The notes under the pieces: generated by a model
The model's input: only the letters and a program-made list of their open reading frames with translations
Database searches by the model: none
What the model was told of the DNA's origin: nothing
Made by a program: the position numbers and the translations under genes
Part shown: positions 1-13,368 of the stretch, in pieces
Layout of the letters: every line of letters starts with the position of its first letter
Position numbering within the stretch: the stretch's first letter is position 1
Origin: Brachionus rotundiformis
Taxonomy: Eukaryota; Rotifera; Eurotatoria; Ploima; Brachionidae
Length of the DNA: 64,000 nucleotides
Assembly: GCA_016802295.1 (NCBI GenBank)
Contig: JAESIW010000065.1
Coordinates: 1-64,000 of the forward strand
Direction of reading: 5' to 3'

Positions 1-1917
1 GGCGTCCAATGAAATAAATAAATAAATAAAATAAATAAATATTAAAAAAATCATTAAATAGTAAATTTAATGTTTCTTTATTCAAACAATTAATCTTATC
101 AGTCTATTAAATAATTTACAACTTTGATATATTTTATTTCAACTTATTATCATCATTGTATCATTATTATTATTTTAATAAAAATAATAAAAAAATTAAT
201 AATTTTTAAAAATATTTTATTAAAATCCAAAAATTTTAGAAATGTGAATAATGTATTTAATAATGTTTATAAATTTGTTAAATTCAAAAAGAAAATAAAC
301 TCAACTTTGGTATATTAACTTCATAATTTTGATTGTTGCAAAGTTTTTTTAAAAGTTCTGAGAATTTGGTATTGATGCCTTATTTGAAATCCAAAATTGA
401 TTATAAAAATTTTTTTTTTAATTTTTAGAACCTTAAAAATAAATAACTTGACATAAATTGTTAAACACTCTTTCCTAACAGAAGAGTTATAAAAAAAATT
501 ATAAAAAAAATCAAGTTTTTATTTAAAAATAAATGTACGGTAAAGGCTCGCTCTTCGATGTTTTGGTCATTTTTAACAAGAGATTTTGTCTGAGATTTTT
601 GGTCAAAATTGTCCAGGTATTTTTTAAATTCATTATAATTTTGGTAAAAAGCAACCTCTTTTAAAAATGTCTTTAATTATAAAAATTTAGCAATTTCAGC
701 TTTAGCGAAAAGTCTTTCAAGGATTTATTGATGTAAAGCATGCAAATAATAATTTCTTTTCAAGTTCAAATAACTTTCTTCATTAGACTTTTGTTTCAAA
801 AAAAATACTTATTTTAAGATATGTTTTATTTATTTTTAATTTACAAAAAATCTTTACTTTAATATAAGATTTAAAAAATTTAAAAAATATTATTATTAAA
901 ATAACCAATGGCCGCCAAAATATTATGAAATTTATTGTTAAAAATTAAATGTATATTTTGCATTAAATTTTAAATAAATATTTTTTACATTTAGAGGTCT
1001 AAATTTATTTTTATATAATATTTTAAGCTGTTTACCAATTTTATTATTGTTCTAAATATTAAGATTACGAGTTTATTAGCCAGGCCTCATGAGTAAATGC
1101 TGCTGATAAATCTAATTTAAATAAATCAATAAAAATAGTTGTTTATCAAAGAAAAATAAATCGAAAATAGATAATAAAAAAAGCTTAGAGAAAATGAGAA
1201 GCTTAGGGATAATAGTTCGACTCAAATAGATGGCATAAAAAGAGCATACTAACACATCGAATTATATAATCGATAATAAATAACAAAATAATAAAAAACT
1301 TCTTCCATTAATTAATTACTTAATTAATGAACCCAATTGTTACTGTGTTTCGATTCAACAAAAACAACACAACAAATTTCCTTAAAACAAATTGTTTTTG
1401 ATAATTTTTTTCACTCAGGGCTATAATGCAAGTTTTTGATGTGGAATAAGAATTTTAATTATTTACAGAAAAGGTACCAGTACCGTAATTGCGGTCAATA
1501 ATTAGTGCAAATGACTTTTTAAATAGTCTTAAAGACGATTGAGTGCGTCTGAGAGCCCTTTCGTCTTATTCAGAAAATTAAATCAATCAAAATCAAAGAT
1601 AAGATTAGATAAAGAGAAAATATTGCCATTTATGTTCAATTGGACTTGAGTGATCATTAATTACAAACAGAAATAGCTAAATCAAATATGCGCAAAAATA
1701 AATTAAACTACTTTTAGTTGTATTAAGGATCTTGTTGAATTAAAAAGACAAAAATCGATTAGTCAAGAACTCTTCAATTTTTGATCCGGTTGTTATTTGA
1801 TTTTTACTATTGTCTCCTTGATAAAACAGGACTTTTTATGACATTTGAAATACATTAAAATCCTAATTAATTCTAGATTTATTAAATTATTATTTTAAAA
1901 ATTTTGTCTGGAAAAAA
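1..1917. other. intergenic AT-rich DNA
   Basis: No gene is visible here. The left edge has a short AAAT-type simple repeat (about 10-45). The only open frame above 60 codons (124-318, +) is a poly-Ile/Lys/Asn translation of low-complexity DNA and is not credible. Positions 638-752 hold one copy of a dispersed repeat that recurs at 4336-4452. Confidence 0.6.
638..752 (+). repeat. dispersed repeat, copy A
   Basis: A block starting near AATTTTGGTAAAAAGCAACC and ending near AAAGCATGCAAATAATAA occurs here and again at 4336-4452 in the same orientation, with only a few substitutions over about 115 bp. It has no open frame. The second copy lies inside a foldback element, so both are probably parts of the same non-autonomous transposon family. 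Confidence 0.7.
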
Positions 1918-2017
1918 ATGAAATTGGTTTCGTTGCTGATTCTTGTCGGTTTCATTGCATCGATAGATTCAAAAAAAAGTGAAAAGAAGTCTCAAAAAGT
2001 TGGCCTCAAAAAAAAAG
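1918..2017 (+). CDS. orphan signal-peptide exon, possible first exon of the lachesin gene
   Basis: An ATG opens a frame that begins MKLVSLLILVGFIASIDS, a textbook signal peptide, followed by a Lys/Ser-rich stretch. It ends at a GTAAG donor at 2018, leaving phase 1. No partner exon is visible for over 11 kb. An acceptor after TTTTTTTGTGTACAG at 13,421 is in matching phase and would join it to the first Ig domain of the lachesin gene, replacing that gene's local start. If unspliced, the frame closes after about 47 codons as a small secreted peptide. The signal peptide is clear; its assignment is inference. Confidence 0.45.
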
Positions 2018-4257
2018 GTAAGAAATTGGAATCATTGGCAAATAATTTTAAAGTTTAAAATTTTTTTAAAATTAAAATTTAATTGATAAAAAAATCAAAT
2101 TAAAGAACATATTTTTTTTTTGAAAACAACAATACTTAATACTATATATAATCTATTACATTAAATTTATAATTAATTATTTTTAGATTTTAGAATTACT
2201 TTATGAGAAAATTTTTACAATTTGTTATGAAGTTTTTCTCCTTCTTAAAAAAGGAATTTAAAATTTTACTTTTTTTACTAAAAATAATTTAATTTGAAAA
2301 AATTTTCGCATATAAAATATATTAGATAAAAAGAAATCCTAAATTATTTAAGAGTCGAAGTTAGTTAAGCTAAGCTAATATTTATTTGAAACAATGTAAA
2401 TATTAATTTACATTTATAAAGATGGGTCAATTACTAACAGCGGTATTTTCCAGCTAAGGCCGATTGTTCATTTTTATGGTTTACGAAAAAGCATGATGCC
2501 TCCCCTGGATTGGAATGAATTTCTTGTATCAGGTCGTTTAATTTGCGTAGCAATTAGTCTTGTAAATAGACTAATTCTGACCAGCTTACGAACCTATTAA
2601 GCTAATCAAAAATCGTGTACATAACATGCTGAGCCAAAAATATGCTCATTTGGTACAAAATCATATCAAAATATTTCTAAAATAATTAGGAATTTAATCT
2701 CAAAAATCGGTCAATAATTTCAAATTTCAAAAAATTAGGACTTTAAGTCTAACCGTAACTTAAATACTGTCATTTGGTTTTCTTAAAAAAATTCAAATTT
2801 TTTAACTTATCTAAAAACTTAAGTCTTAATTAGACTTTTTATCTTGGAATTAAGACCCAATATCAATTAACAAAACGTAATCGGATACTTGAAATTCTAT
2901 TTAGTTAATTAGAGTTAAGCATTTTCAGTTTTAATTGGCATTTCAGGCTTTGGTAATGAATAGGCGGATGTTTATTTGAGGCAAATTAATAAAAAGGAAT
3001 TTACTTGTCAGTAAGTGTGTGTTGGATATTCTCAAAATGAATAAATTAATTTTTTTACTAGGCACACAATTATCTATGGAATAGCTCGTACTTGGAGCTA
3101 TCATTAGACAAATGCCATTTTTTTATTGAAATATTTTCCTTTTATCATTGAAGTTGAAATTAATTCATTGTTAATTATTTGATTATTATTCACATATGAG
3201 TGGAAAATATGGAAATTTTAACTTTTTTGTATAAAGGTAAAATTCATTTAAACAATTAAAAAAGGTTTAATTAAATAAGTATTTTTATCATTCAGTCATT
3301 TTGAAGATATTTTGTGAATTTAAAACAAAAAGAATAATAAAGTCTTTTGTACGAGAATCAAAATAAAATCGAGTATAAAATCCTGGATCCAAAACTAAAC
3401 AGATACATAGATGCATGTCTAAAAATTTAAATTTTTTCTAAGACCATCCGTCATTAATTAAGTATCGCGCAGACAGCTCATTTGTATTCATATCAAATAG
3501 ATCATTTAATTTTTTTTTAAATTGATAAATATTCCGAAATCTTTTTAGCATAGTATTAATTTATTTATTAAAATATTTTATTAGATATAAATTGATTATC
3601 TATTTTTTTATTTAAAAAATAATTTGTGAATTGTAGTGATTACTATCTTCTAGAAGAAACAATTGTATCGGTGTTGGATAAGATTTTAGATTTGAATTAA
3701 AATATGTTAAGAAAAAATTTCGTTAAAATAATACAACTAGGAAAATTCAAAAATTTCATCTGTTATTAGAAAAAATGACAAGATAGTTGAAAAAAACAAA
3801 TATTTATATCAAATAAACAAAATATCTTTTTGCTTTTAAAATAAGCACTCTTAAGAATTAAAATTAGAATTAACCTGAAATGCAAATTCAAATATCAATT
3901 AAATTTAAATTAGATATCTTGTCTTTTTGGTTAAAGATAATCGTTTATTTATTCATCTGTATCAAAATTTAAGATAAAACACAAGTATATAGCAAATGTC
4001 TTGATTTTATAATAAAGAATGTACAAATCCTTTATAACTAAAGATAGAATATTGTCTCGATAGATAGATCTGATCTTAACTTTGATCTAATTATTTTGCA
4101 TAAAAGATCTTCAGGCTATGCTAGAATTCATGAAAGGGCAATTTAGAGCTATAAAAGTTTAAATAAATTAATAAAATTTATTAAGGATAGATCTAATTTT
4201 GTTAAAGATTCGTTTGCATGAACAAAAAAATAATCAACATTAACATTATCTATAAAT

Positions 4258-4952
4258 ACCATATTATCTAACAGAAAAGCTCAAGGGCTAAAACTTAAAA
4301 TTCGGGTTGTCCCTAGAGCTAACTACCATCGATCCAATTTTGGTAAAAAGCAACCGCTTTTAAAAATGTCTTTTATTATAAAAATTTAGCAATTTCAGCT
4401 TTAACGAAAAGTCTTTCAAAGATTTATTGATATAAAGCATGCAAATAATAAAATTTTTTTAATAAAATTTATTATGGATAGATCTAATTTACAATCATGT
4501 TACACTTTTTGTTAAAGATTCGTTTGAATGAACAAAAGAATAAAAATATTGTTTTAATAAACAAAAATTCAAATTTTTAAATGCGGCACTAAAATTTAAA
4601 ATTTATTATTTAAAAAAAATGTTTACAATTAGGTCTAAAACGAAAATATTTAAAAATAATTTTTAAGTAATTTCTTAAACTCAATTTTTATTTCCGCTTT
4701 TAAATACCAATTTAAATTTTAAGCCCTTTCTTGGTTTAAACTAAAAAGCGCTATTTCATTTTAGTTTTTGAATTTTAACCATAACTTTATTTTCGGTTTT
4801 ATTTTTTTAACTCTGCATTATAATCCAAATGTCTGGTTTACGATAAATTAGGGTCTCTATATTATTGAATCCTTGATACGTAGCCCTAGGGACAAAACCC
4901 GTATTTTGAGTTTTAGCCCTTGAGCTTCTCCGGAAGATAATGCGGCAATGTT
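4258..4952. repeat. foldback (terminal inverted repeat) element
   Basis: The left arm around 4262-4325 (key words AAGCTCAAGGGCTAAAACT, CGGGTT, TCCCTAG) is repeated in reverse complement at about 4880-4945 with few mismatches, giving inverted termini of about 60 bp around a 560-bp core. The core carries the second copy of the 115-bp dispersed repeat (4336-4452). A segment just left of the element (about 4170-4240) recurs at 4460-4550 inside it. There is no transposase, so it looks like a non-autonomous DNA transposon with a nested insertion or duplication. Exact ends and target duplication are unclear. Confidence 0.6.
4336..4452 (+). repeat. dispersed repeat, copy B
   Basis: Second copy of the repeat at 638-752, same orientation, nested in the foldback element. 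Differences are single-base changes such as CCTC to CCGC and AGCG to AACG. Confidence 0.7.
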
Positions 4953-6987
4953 TTGCTTATTTGATTATTTTTTTCTTATAAAAATATAAAAAATAATCTT
5001 TTATTTATTTAAAATATAGTTAGGGTAGACAGTTCAGAATGGAAGTTAGCCCTCTTTCTGTCCTCATTATTTGTAAATTTAAAAAAAAAGCTAAGTTTTA
5101 TGTGATAAAGTAAAAGACATAAAGCATATCTTTAATCATTAGAAAATTAGTTTAAAATTTTAAAATTTATCACTATGAACAATTTTTTATGCTAAAAATA
5201 CAAAAGATTTTAAAAGTGAATTTATATTTTCTTAAAATTTTCAGCTCCAAAAATTTAAAAGAATTAAATTTATTTTTTTCTATCAACTAAATGAGCTAAA
5301 ATGCTTCAAGTCAAGCAATATTGTGCTTGGTACTCTGTTAATAATGTCAAATATGTGTTTATAGTATGATTAAATTAGCATGCTTCATTTGCTGCTTGTT
5401 GATTAAGGTCTCATTGATCGAAAAGGAGCTATGGCTCACGTAAATTTTGAAGCCAAAGAGAAAAAAAATGTTCCGGTCCTGTTTACGAGACAATGACATA
5501 TATTCGTGATCGACAAAAATCGGATTCCAACTTTTTTTCTTTAATTAATTGTTGTGTGCCACGACAGCATACCTGACGGATCCGAGAACGTGTTTGTTTA
5601 ACATTGTCCATTGATGAAAGATTTTCAAGCCTTAGAATTTGTTTAATCTTTAAAAAAGCTAATTACGCTCAGATTATAAAAACAATTTTCTTAAATGCTC
5701 ATTTATTTAAGAACGTAAACAAATAATGAAGCGAGAATTTCTACGGTTTGTGAACAAATAATCAGAATTAATTGTAGCGCTGATTCCAATTCCTAAATTG
5801 CTACAATTTGAACAAAATTTGAAAACTAAAAGTTTACTTAATTAAGATTGGGTCAGAAAAAATTGAAATTTCAAAAGATATAGTTAAGTAATAAAAATTT
5901 ATAGGGTAAACAAGCGAGAAATCACAGAGCTTTTTTTTTTATTAAATTTTATTTATTCAATTCAGCAAACAAACTAAGAGCAATAAAACTAAGATATATT
6001 TTTTAATAATAAAAAATTGAAAAAATCAAAATTTTCTTGTTTGTCCAAGCTATTTTGGTCAGTTTGCTAAACGTTTGATTTTGATTTCCAATCGGATTAT
6101 CATGATTAGATCTTTTTCAATTCATCTACCTCAACGATATCAGAGAATATTGGATTTCAATATCGAAGGGAAAAAAAGTTTCTACGTTGACTTCAATATT
6201 TAATTTAAATATTAAGGAAATTAAACAAAATATGATAATCCATTTTATATGTAGGTCTTTTGAAAGTTGAATTTTTTTCCTAAGTCATTTTTGAGAGCAT
6301 CCGAGATTTTATCGCTTAAGAAATGACAGCAGAAAAAAATATAAATGATCTTTTTTTTTAGTCTGGCAGAATTATCCGAAACTTTTCAAACCATTAAAAA
6401 TTTAATCGGACTATTTAGCATCAATCAAACGATAAAAAGATTATTTCAGTCTACCCTTGCTAATCTTCACCTAAAGGTAGCTTTGGGCTGATGAAATTAT
6501 AGGCTCAATATTGTTGATTAGGCATTTTGAACCTTCCGTATATTAATTTACATCTAATTAAGAAAACATATCTTTTTTAAGAGGCTATTCTCCCGATTTT
6601 TCTCCTACATGCATCTTTGAGTGTGAAATTAATGATTTTTAAGAGCTGAAAGTGAATTATCAGTTCAGTTATTATAAAAATTAAGTGCTGAAATGAGTGG
6701 AAGTTTGTGTGTTTTTAAATTTTTTTGTTAAATTTAAAATAAAAAATTATAAAAATATAAATAACAAATACTTGAATGTGTCAAAATATTATCATTTGAT
6801 TTCATAATTAAATTTGGGTCGACAAATTTTCATTAATTTATCTTAAGTCCTAGAATAATACAAGGCATATGTTCAATTTTTGGCTAGATAAGAGTTTTTT
6901 TGTGGTATAACTCAATAAATATGTTAAAGGATTATCGTTCACAAGCAAACTTATCAAAGAACGCATTTTCAAAGCGGTTAAATATTT

Positions 6988-7430
6988 TATTTACTCATTT
7001 TGATTTAAAAATATTAAATTTTTTTTTTAAATTTAATTTTTATACAAAATTATTTTTTTTTGTCTAGGTAGTCTCAAATTATGTTTGTTTTATCAAGACT
7101 AGACCATTTAAAAGAGATTTTTTTCCATTAGATAATTCTAACAGTTTATTTTTAAATAATAATACGCTCTTAGAAAATTATTTCCTGTAGTTTATTTTAT
7201 TTACTCTATTTGATTTAAAAATACTAAAAGAATTTTTTTTAATTTTATTTTTATACCAGATGGTTTTTTTTTGTCTAGGTAGCCACAAATTATGTTTATT
7301 TTACAAAACTAGACTTTTTAGAAACTAGTTAAATTATTGCTTAAATAGAAATTTTTAAGATCAGATAATTCTTACATTTTATTTTTAAGTATTTATAAGT
7401 TCTAAAAAATTACTTCCCGTAATTTATTAA
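6988..7430 (+). repeat. imperfect tandem duplication, unit about 210 bp
   Basis: Two consecutive copies share, in order: TTTACTC.ATTTGATTTAAAAATA, a T-rich run, TTTTTTGTCTAGGTAG, CAAATTATGTTT, CTAGAC, AGATAATTCT.ACA and ATTACTTCCCGT or ATTATTTCCTGT. The first copy spans about 6988-7190 and the second about 7196-7430. No coding capacity. Confidence 0.65.
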
Positions 7431-10400
7431 AAGATTGATTTTTACCAATCTTTAGGAAATACTGAAAGATTGCTAATGAAAACCAGGATCTTGAGTCAAA
7501 ATTTTCAATATTTAGCTCATATCTAAAACAAACTTTATTTTTTTTGTGACACTTAATTTCTTAAAAATAAAAAATAAACATTTAAATATTTTTTTGTTTT
7601 TCTTAACTAAATAATTTAATAGATGTATACAGATGTATACTGATAGAGTAAATCAAAGTGTTCCCGGTTCAGTTCAGTATTTTCTTGATACTTGAGATAA
7701 ATTTATTGAAAATTTCATTTCTAATTAGTGTAGATATGGAATTTAGACAATAGATTTCTAAGAAGCTATTGGAATATGTATCAAAATTAGTGCATTGTTA
7801 AAAACATTTTGATTGATATGGTAAAATAAAACAAGAATTAAATATGGTTTAAATAAAACTTAGATAGATCTATTTATTTTTGTTAAATGTTTTTATTCTC
7901 TAAAAAGATAAGAAACAAAAATGGAAATTTAACATAACAAGACTTATATTTTATTGAGATGTAACATGAATCTAAATTCGGTAGAGAATAAAAACACGAA
8001 TTAAAAATCAATTTTAAGCCTAGTGAGATCGGGATCCCGAGGGAAAATATCTTACGAAAAGGTCGCTCTGTTTCTTTCTAATGACAGTCACTTTAATACG
8101 GAAATTAAGATCCGATCAATCAATAAATCAATATATTTTGTCAATAGTGAAAAATCCTGCTCGAACACTAGATTATCTTTATTTCAATCAACAATGGCCT
8201 AAAATGATGAATCTATTAAGCCTATGCTACGGCTATCGATACTGTATTAATTACAATTTTAATTTACTAAATTAAGAGAGCATATGCTCGAGTTTTTCTT
8301 GTTTATTTTCTTAAAAAAAAAAGCTTATCGTTTTTGCTAATGTTCATCAACCGGCTGTATAAAAAAACATTAGTTAAAAGTGCTTATCTTGGTCATTTAT
8401 TTTGATGAGCAGCCAAACTGCTTCCTCTTATCAATAAGATAATTCAAATTTTGCTTATCTCTCAGCTACAGGTTAAGTTAAATTTATGCATATTAACCAT
8501 TGGTTCAGTTCTCTTAACAGACAGAATTATTTCCTTCGATTTTTGTCTAATATTAGATTTAATATAATTTATTTAATGAGAATATCATCTAAGCGTTTAA
8601 TTTTAACAAGAATTTTCAGCTTTGAACCTAAAGCCTATTTTCTACTTGAATTACATAATTTAGCAGCAGTGTAATAAAAACCAATTTATGTGGTTAAATG
8701 ATTTAGCATTTTTATACAGATTTTAATTTATGCTTTTAAAAACTAATTATTTTAAATTTTTTTGTTCCTTTATTTTTTAGCTTAGCTCGATTTTTGGAGA
8801 ACACTTCAAAATTTATATCGTTATAAATAAGGATTAAATAATAAAAAAAAATGGTCTAAATTCGAATTTTTAATTTAATTAAATTAATTGCAAAGAGTAT
8901 AATAATTTTGTTTATAATGAAAATTTTTTCGAGCACATATTCAAAAATCTAGTTAATCACCGAAGACTTTTATCATTAATTTTTTTAAATTATATATAGC
9001 TATTTAAATAAAGAAACATATTTAGATCGAATAGTTGGTTAATTTTAAATTATAAGTTATCAGGTAAATTGAAAAGCCTTTAGAATGCTAGCCTTTTAAA
9101 TATTTGAAAATTTAAACAAAGAATAAAACATATACGATATCTATTTAAGAATTTTTTATTCTATTTTATTCGTAGAATTCTAATTTATAAATTGGATTAG
9201 ACTTTGTTTTATTATGTTCTATATTTTGGGTTGGAGACTAGTTTATTTAAGTGACATAAACAAATAAAACTTAAGAATTAAAAATAAAACTAAATCGAAA
9301 ATGTCGGTAAATTTGTTTTAAAGATAAAATGAGAAATGTAGACAAGCTGTGGATTTTATTTAATAAATTAATCTCCAAATAAATCAGTAGTAGAAATTGT
9401 TGTTGAATAAATTTTTATTTTTGCATATAGTTCATTAATCATTTGATTGTGGAAAATTTTAACTTTGTTTTTAAATTACTCATGATTGTTTAAAATAAAT
9501 CAAACTATTTATTTGATTAGCTAAATCCATTATCTTAAATAACTACATATGATATTTTAATTTTTATCAAATCTTCCTTAGGTAAATTCTGGTAAACAAT
9601 TTAAAAAAATTTTTGTTTAATCTTTGTTCTAATTTTGGCTTATTTTCCAATTGTTTCTTACCTCAATAGGGCAATTTTATTTTACCACAGTTACTTATTT
9701 TTAATTTTATGAAATTTTTAAATTTAAGTCATTTAATAGTCTTTTTTTAATCCGAAATATTAAAAATAAGAAAAAAAGAAAAATACAAAATCGACATAAT
9801 TAAAAAAAGATTCATTTATTTGTATTGTCTGTTCTAAAGATATGAGGATTTTAGATTTTTATAACGAGTCTAATGACTCTTATGGCGCTTGTAGTGTTAA
9901 GAATATTGTGAAAATTATTACCTCTTTAATTCTTGTTAAATTAAATTATTTTTTGAGAAAATCCTCAGGTCACTTAGAATGGATCTTGGTCAATTTTTGC
10001 TTAGCTATTGAAGCATAAAAACGATAATAATTAAATGAATACAATAAAATGTGTTAAAATTAAATAACTCCTGAAGATTAATGTATTGTTGTCAAATTAG
10101 ACCGGTCCAAGGATCTAATGATAAACAACAATAATTAAACTAGCCGAGGTGCATTCTAATTTAGGCATTTAAAGTTAATTAAAAAAATTAATTTTTCAAA
10201 TTTTGAGTATTATAGTAAAATTAATTTATTTTTCAGAAGAATAAATTTATTAAAAAGTAGTTATCATTTATGCATTTTTATGTTTACCGAGAGGCATAGC
10301 TCGGATCCATGTCAAACAGCCTGAAAATAAACAACAAATAGAATGTATTATTTAAAGCTAAAAGCAAAATATTTCAAAGAATTTGGTTATTTAAAAAAAA

Positions 10401-12619
10401 AAAAGATTATTTTGATTATTATTATTATTATTATTGTTCGGATGCTTTTATTATCGAGTCAAAGGAAGACAAATATTAAATAAAGCTTTTGAGAAATAAT
10501 TAATTTTTGTCATTAGAAATTTGTTGATTACGAATAGAAATTAAGTTAAGTATTTAAAATTTTATTTTATTTTTATTGATCAATAAGCTCAAGTTGAAGT
10601 ATAATTGTGCAGGAAATTTAGAATTTAGAATCCCCAATCGATAAAGCATAAATTGGAAACATATTTTCAATTTCTCAATGAAATATAAATTATATAGTGT
10701 AAGCTTGATCTTGATAAAACACAAACAATTATTGAAAATTAGATAAATATCTTGGAAGCGATTAATTCGGGCCAAAAACCACATGTTCCCAGCGAATTAT
10801 TTTTGATTTAGCACCGAATAGGGAGAGAATTTTTTAAATAGTTATCATAAGTCAATAAAACTTGTGTTCCAAATATTTTAATATGATAGAGAACTTAAAC
10901 GGACTCAGTGTTTGTCTAAGCTTCTCGCTTTTCTATTTGCGATTTGCCCCAAGTCCAAACACTTGTCAAAACAAACCGAATTAGTGCTGGTTTTCAACTA
11001 TTTGAAGCGAGCCAAATTTAGGTACACAAATTGGCTCGAAGGCCAATAAATAAAAATATTCAAGAAAATGTTCTTTGACAATTAGGCCTTCTTTTGAACT
11101 AGAGCGATTCTAAAATAAGCATTTTTTTTTAATAAACTTTTGATTTTTTATAAATAGTAAATTATCCTAAAATCAAAGCGCATATGACTCAAAAATCCAT
11201 TATCTAAAGGACGTATGTGGTGCTGGAGAGAGTCGCGTTAGAAACGCGACCATAGATCGGATGAGACTTTAAGAAAAGGAAATTTGAAAATTTCTTCAAA
11301 TGTATTCTCGATCCGATACGGATATTTGATGATTAAATTAAATGACAATATTTCTTCAGTATATAAATCAAACTTGGCTCGACTTTATTTATCCGAGCTC
11401 AAAAAAGACTCCGATCGATCACGAAATCTGCAAATTTAAAATTTTATTTCTTTTTTAGTTAAGATATTTTAATTATTTATTTACACGAGATTTGAGAGAG
11501 CTGAGTATTCTCAGATCTAAATCAAACAGCTTTATTTATAAAATTATATTTATTGTTTATTCCCATCCATGCATTGAGCGCCGGATGCCGGTCAACCTGG
11601 CTCAAATAATTTTTACCCAAGTCCATGCTCGAGACTTGGATCCCATCTAGAAAGCCTATTATTCAATTATGAGTCCTTGGAAGTGATTGACAATATTTGG
11701 TGCATTTAAGCAAAATGATTAATTGTAACAACGATTACAATTTGCTATGGTAGCGTAAAGGAATTATTTTTGCTTTATTTTTTTTTTCATTTATTGGCTT
11801 CTTTATAAAAAATAATATTGTTCAAACACTTAGGGAAAGACTTTGATGGCAACTTTAAGCTTAAATTTATTTTAAATTAATCAAAGTGTGATTCAAATGA
11901 GTTTGATATTTGGCGTATTTAAAAAGAAATAAATTTTAAAGAAGCAAAATTATTGACATATTTAATTTAGAAAAAAATTTAATATTTTAAAAATATATGT
12001 TTTAACGAGGAAAAAATTTATGATTTTAATCTTTTTTCACTCACTATCTTAAATGTCATAAGCATTTTTATTTTATTTTTCTATCTAAATTTATCACTTA
12101 CATCCAGTTTTTATCTTGCCAAGTAGGCATTTAAGACCTTTATCGAAATTGTTCGAGAATCGTTTTTAAAATGTAATAAAAGATGAATTTTCTAAGGTCT
12201 TGAGAAAACATATTTTTGTCAATAGATTTTAATGTTTTTCAAGCATTATCAAAATAAGTTTAAAACTTTTTTTTTAACTTATCTTATTAAAATAAAAGTA
12301 TACTTTTGTTAGAAAATCCAGAACCAAATTAAATCTACTAAGACTTGATTATTTATAATTTTTTATTCATGACTGGTTTTTGATATTCCACTTTATTCAG
12401 TCAATTGAGGCATAGCATTCCTGTTCACGTGGTCGGCTTGTTTAAATAAAATTATAACTAATGAATATTAGAAAGATCAAGATCATTTTATTTTTAAAAA
12501 CTAAAAAATTTTTTAAACAAAAAAAAATACAAAATTTCTTATTAATTTAAGTTATTCAATTTAATTAGTTAGTCTATGCTTGCGATAAATTTATATATTG
12601 TAATAATTATTTAGTATTA

Positions 12620-13190
12620 GTAGTAAATAGAAATACGACTTGAACTTGTATTTAAGCTCAAGTATAGCCTCATAGGGCTTTAGCAGTCGCATCAAGAACG
12701 TTTAGCCTTTTACCAATTTAGCCCTAAAGTTATTCAAATTCAGTGCATTATCAATGTCAGTTGGCAATTTGTTCCAAATTGTGGTGACCCTATTTGTAAG
12801 GAAATTTGGATAAGATCGCCCATCTGCCTTCTCATTTAAAGATAGGTCAGATCCATTCAGTTTAACCTGTCATTATAACTTAAAGTTCTCAACTCAGTGA
12901 CCAGTTGCCCTTTTTTAATTGATTTATATCGTTTACACACTATGGGTACCATAAGCTAATTGAATATTCTATACCTGTTCTAGTAAGAGATTTGTATAAA
13001 ACTCTAGTGTTGTTTTTGTCAAGGAATTTAAATTATTTTCTGATCAAACCCAACATCTTATTCGCTTTAACAGCACTATGTCTAACTTGGATGTCCCATT
13101 TCATATCATGTTTTATAAATATTCCAAGATCCTTCTCACAAAATTTTTTAGCAAAAAGTTGTCTTTCACCAGATTGTTTTATTTAAATAA
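12620..13190 (-). mobile_element. decayed LINE reverse transcriptase C-terminus
   Basis: Read on the minus strand this segment keeps recognisable blocks of the C-terminal half of a Jockey/CR1/L2-type non-LTR reverse transcriptase: EKDLGIFIKHDMKWDIQVRH, then a stretch like KANKMLGLIRK, then LYKSLTRTGIEYSISLWYP, and finally NFLTNRVTTIWNKLPTDIDNA-type sequence near 12,735-12,815. Several stops and frame changes interrupt it, so it is a dead 5'-truncated copy. The small plus-strand open frames here (12,992-13,302) are shadows of it. Confidence 0.85.
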
Positions 13191-13368
13191 AAAGTTAATT
13201 AAGTTATATCTTTTTTTATTTTATCTAAAAATCTCAAAAGCTTTCTTAAGTATTCAGAAGTCTTGTTGGAATCAATTACCACTTCCATATGAAAATAACT
13301 AACTAATTAAGTTTAATTGATATGTTCTTAAATTGATTTTTTTTCAGATGATCTAAATTATTTGCACA

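Larger units (their letters stand above)
2018..12600. other. 10.6 kb gene-free AT-rich stretch (possible giant intron)
   Basis: I see no conserved coding sequence on either strand. Open frames at 8081-8275 (+), 8486-8674 (+) and 10,554-10,784 (-) have compositions typical of translated AT-rich DNA, with no domain, signal or splice context. The region contains a foldback repeat (4258-4952), a tandem duplication (about 6988-7430), a short ATT microsatellite near 10,415-10,436 and a perfect small hairpin at 11,231-11,249. If the exon at 1918 belongs to the lachesin gene, all of this is intron. Confidence 0.5.

Noticed and set aside
124..318. 64-codon plus-strand open frame
   Set aside because: Composition is Ile/Lys/Asn/Phe-dominated, as expected from random AT-rich DNA; no domain, signal or splice context.
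1205..1235. Possible tRNA B-box (GTTCGACTC)
   Set aside because: No matching A-box, acceptor stem or cloverleaf could be drawn around it.
8081..8275. Plus-strand open frame, 64 codons
   Set aside because: Somewhat more mixed composition than its neighbours, but no recognisable family, no splice partners and no conserved motif.
10415..10436. ATT run considered as a CRISPR-like or satellite array
   Set aside because: It is a plain trinucleotide microsatellite; no spacer structure, and the genome is eukaryotic.
10554..10784. Minus-strand open frame, 76 codons
   Set aside because: Hydrophobic and AT-driven composition without signal-peptide architecture or partner exons.
12992..13302. Two overlapping plus-strand open frames
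   Set aside because: They are antisense to a decayed LINE reverse transcriptase that explains the sequence.
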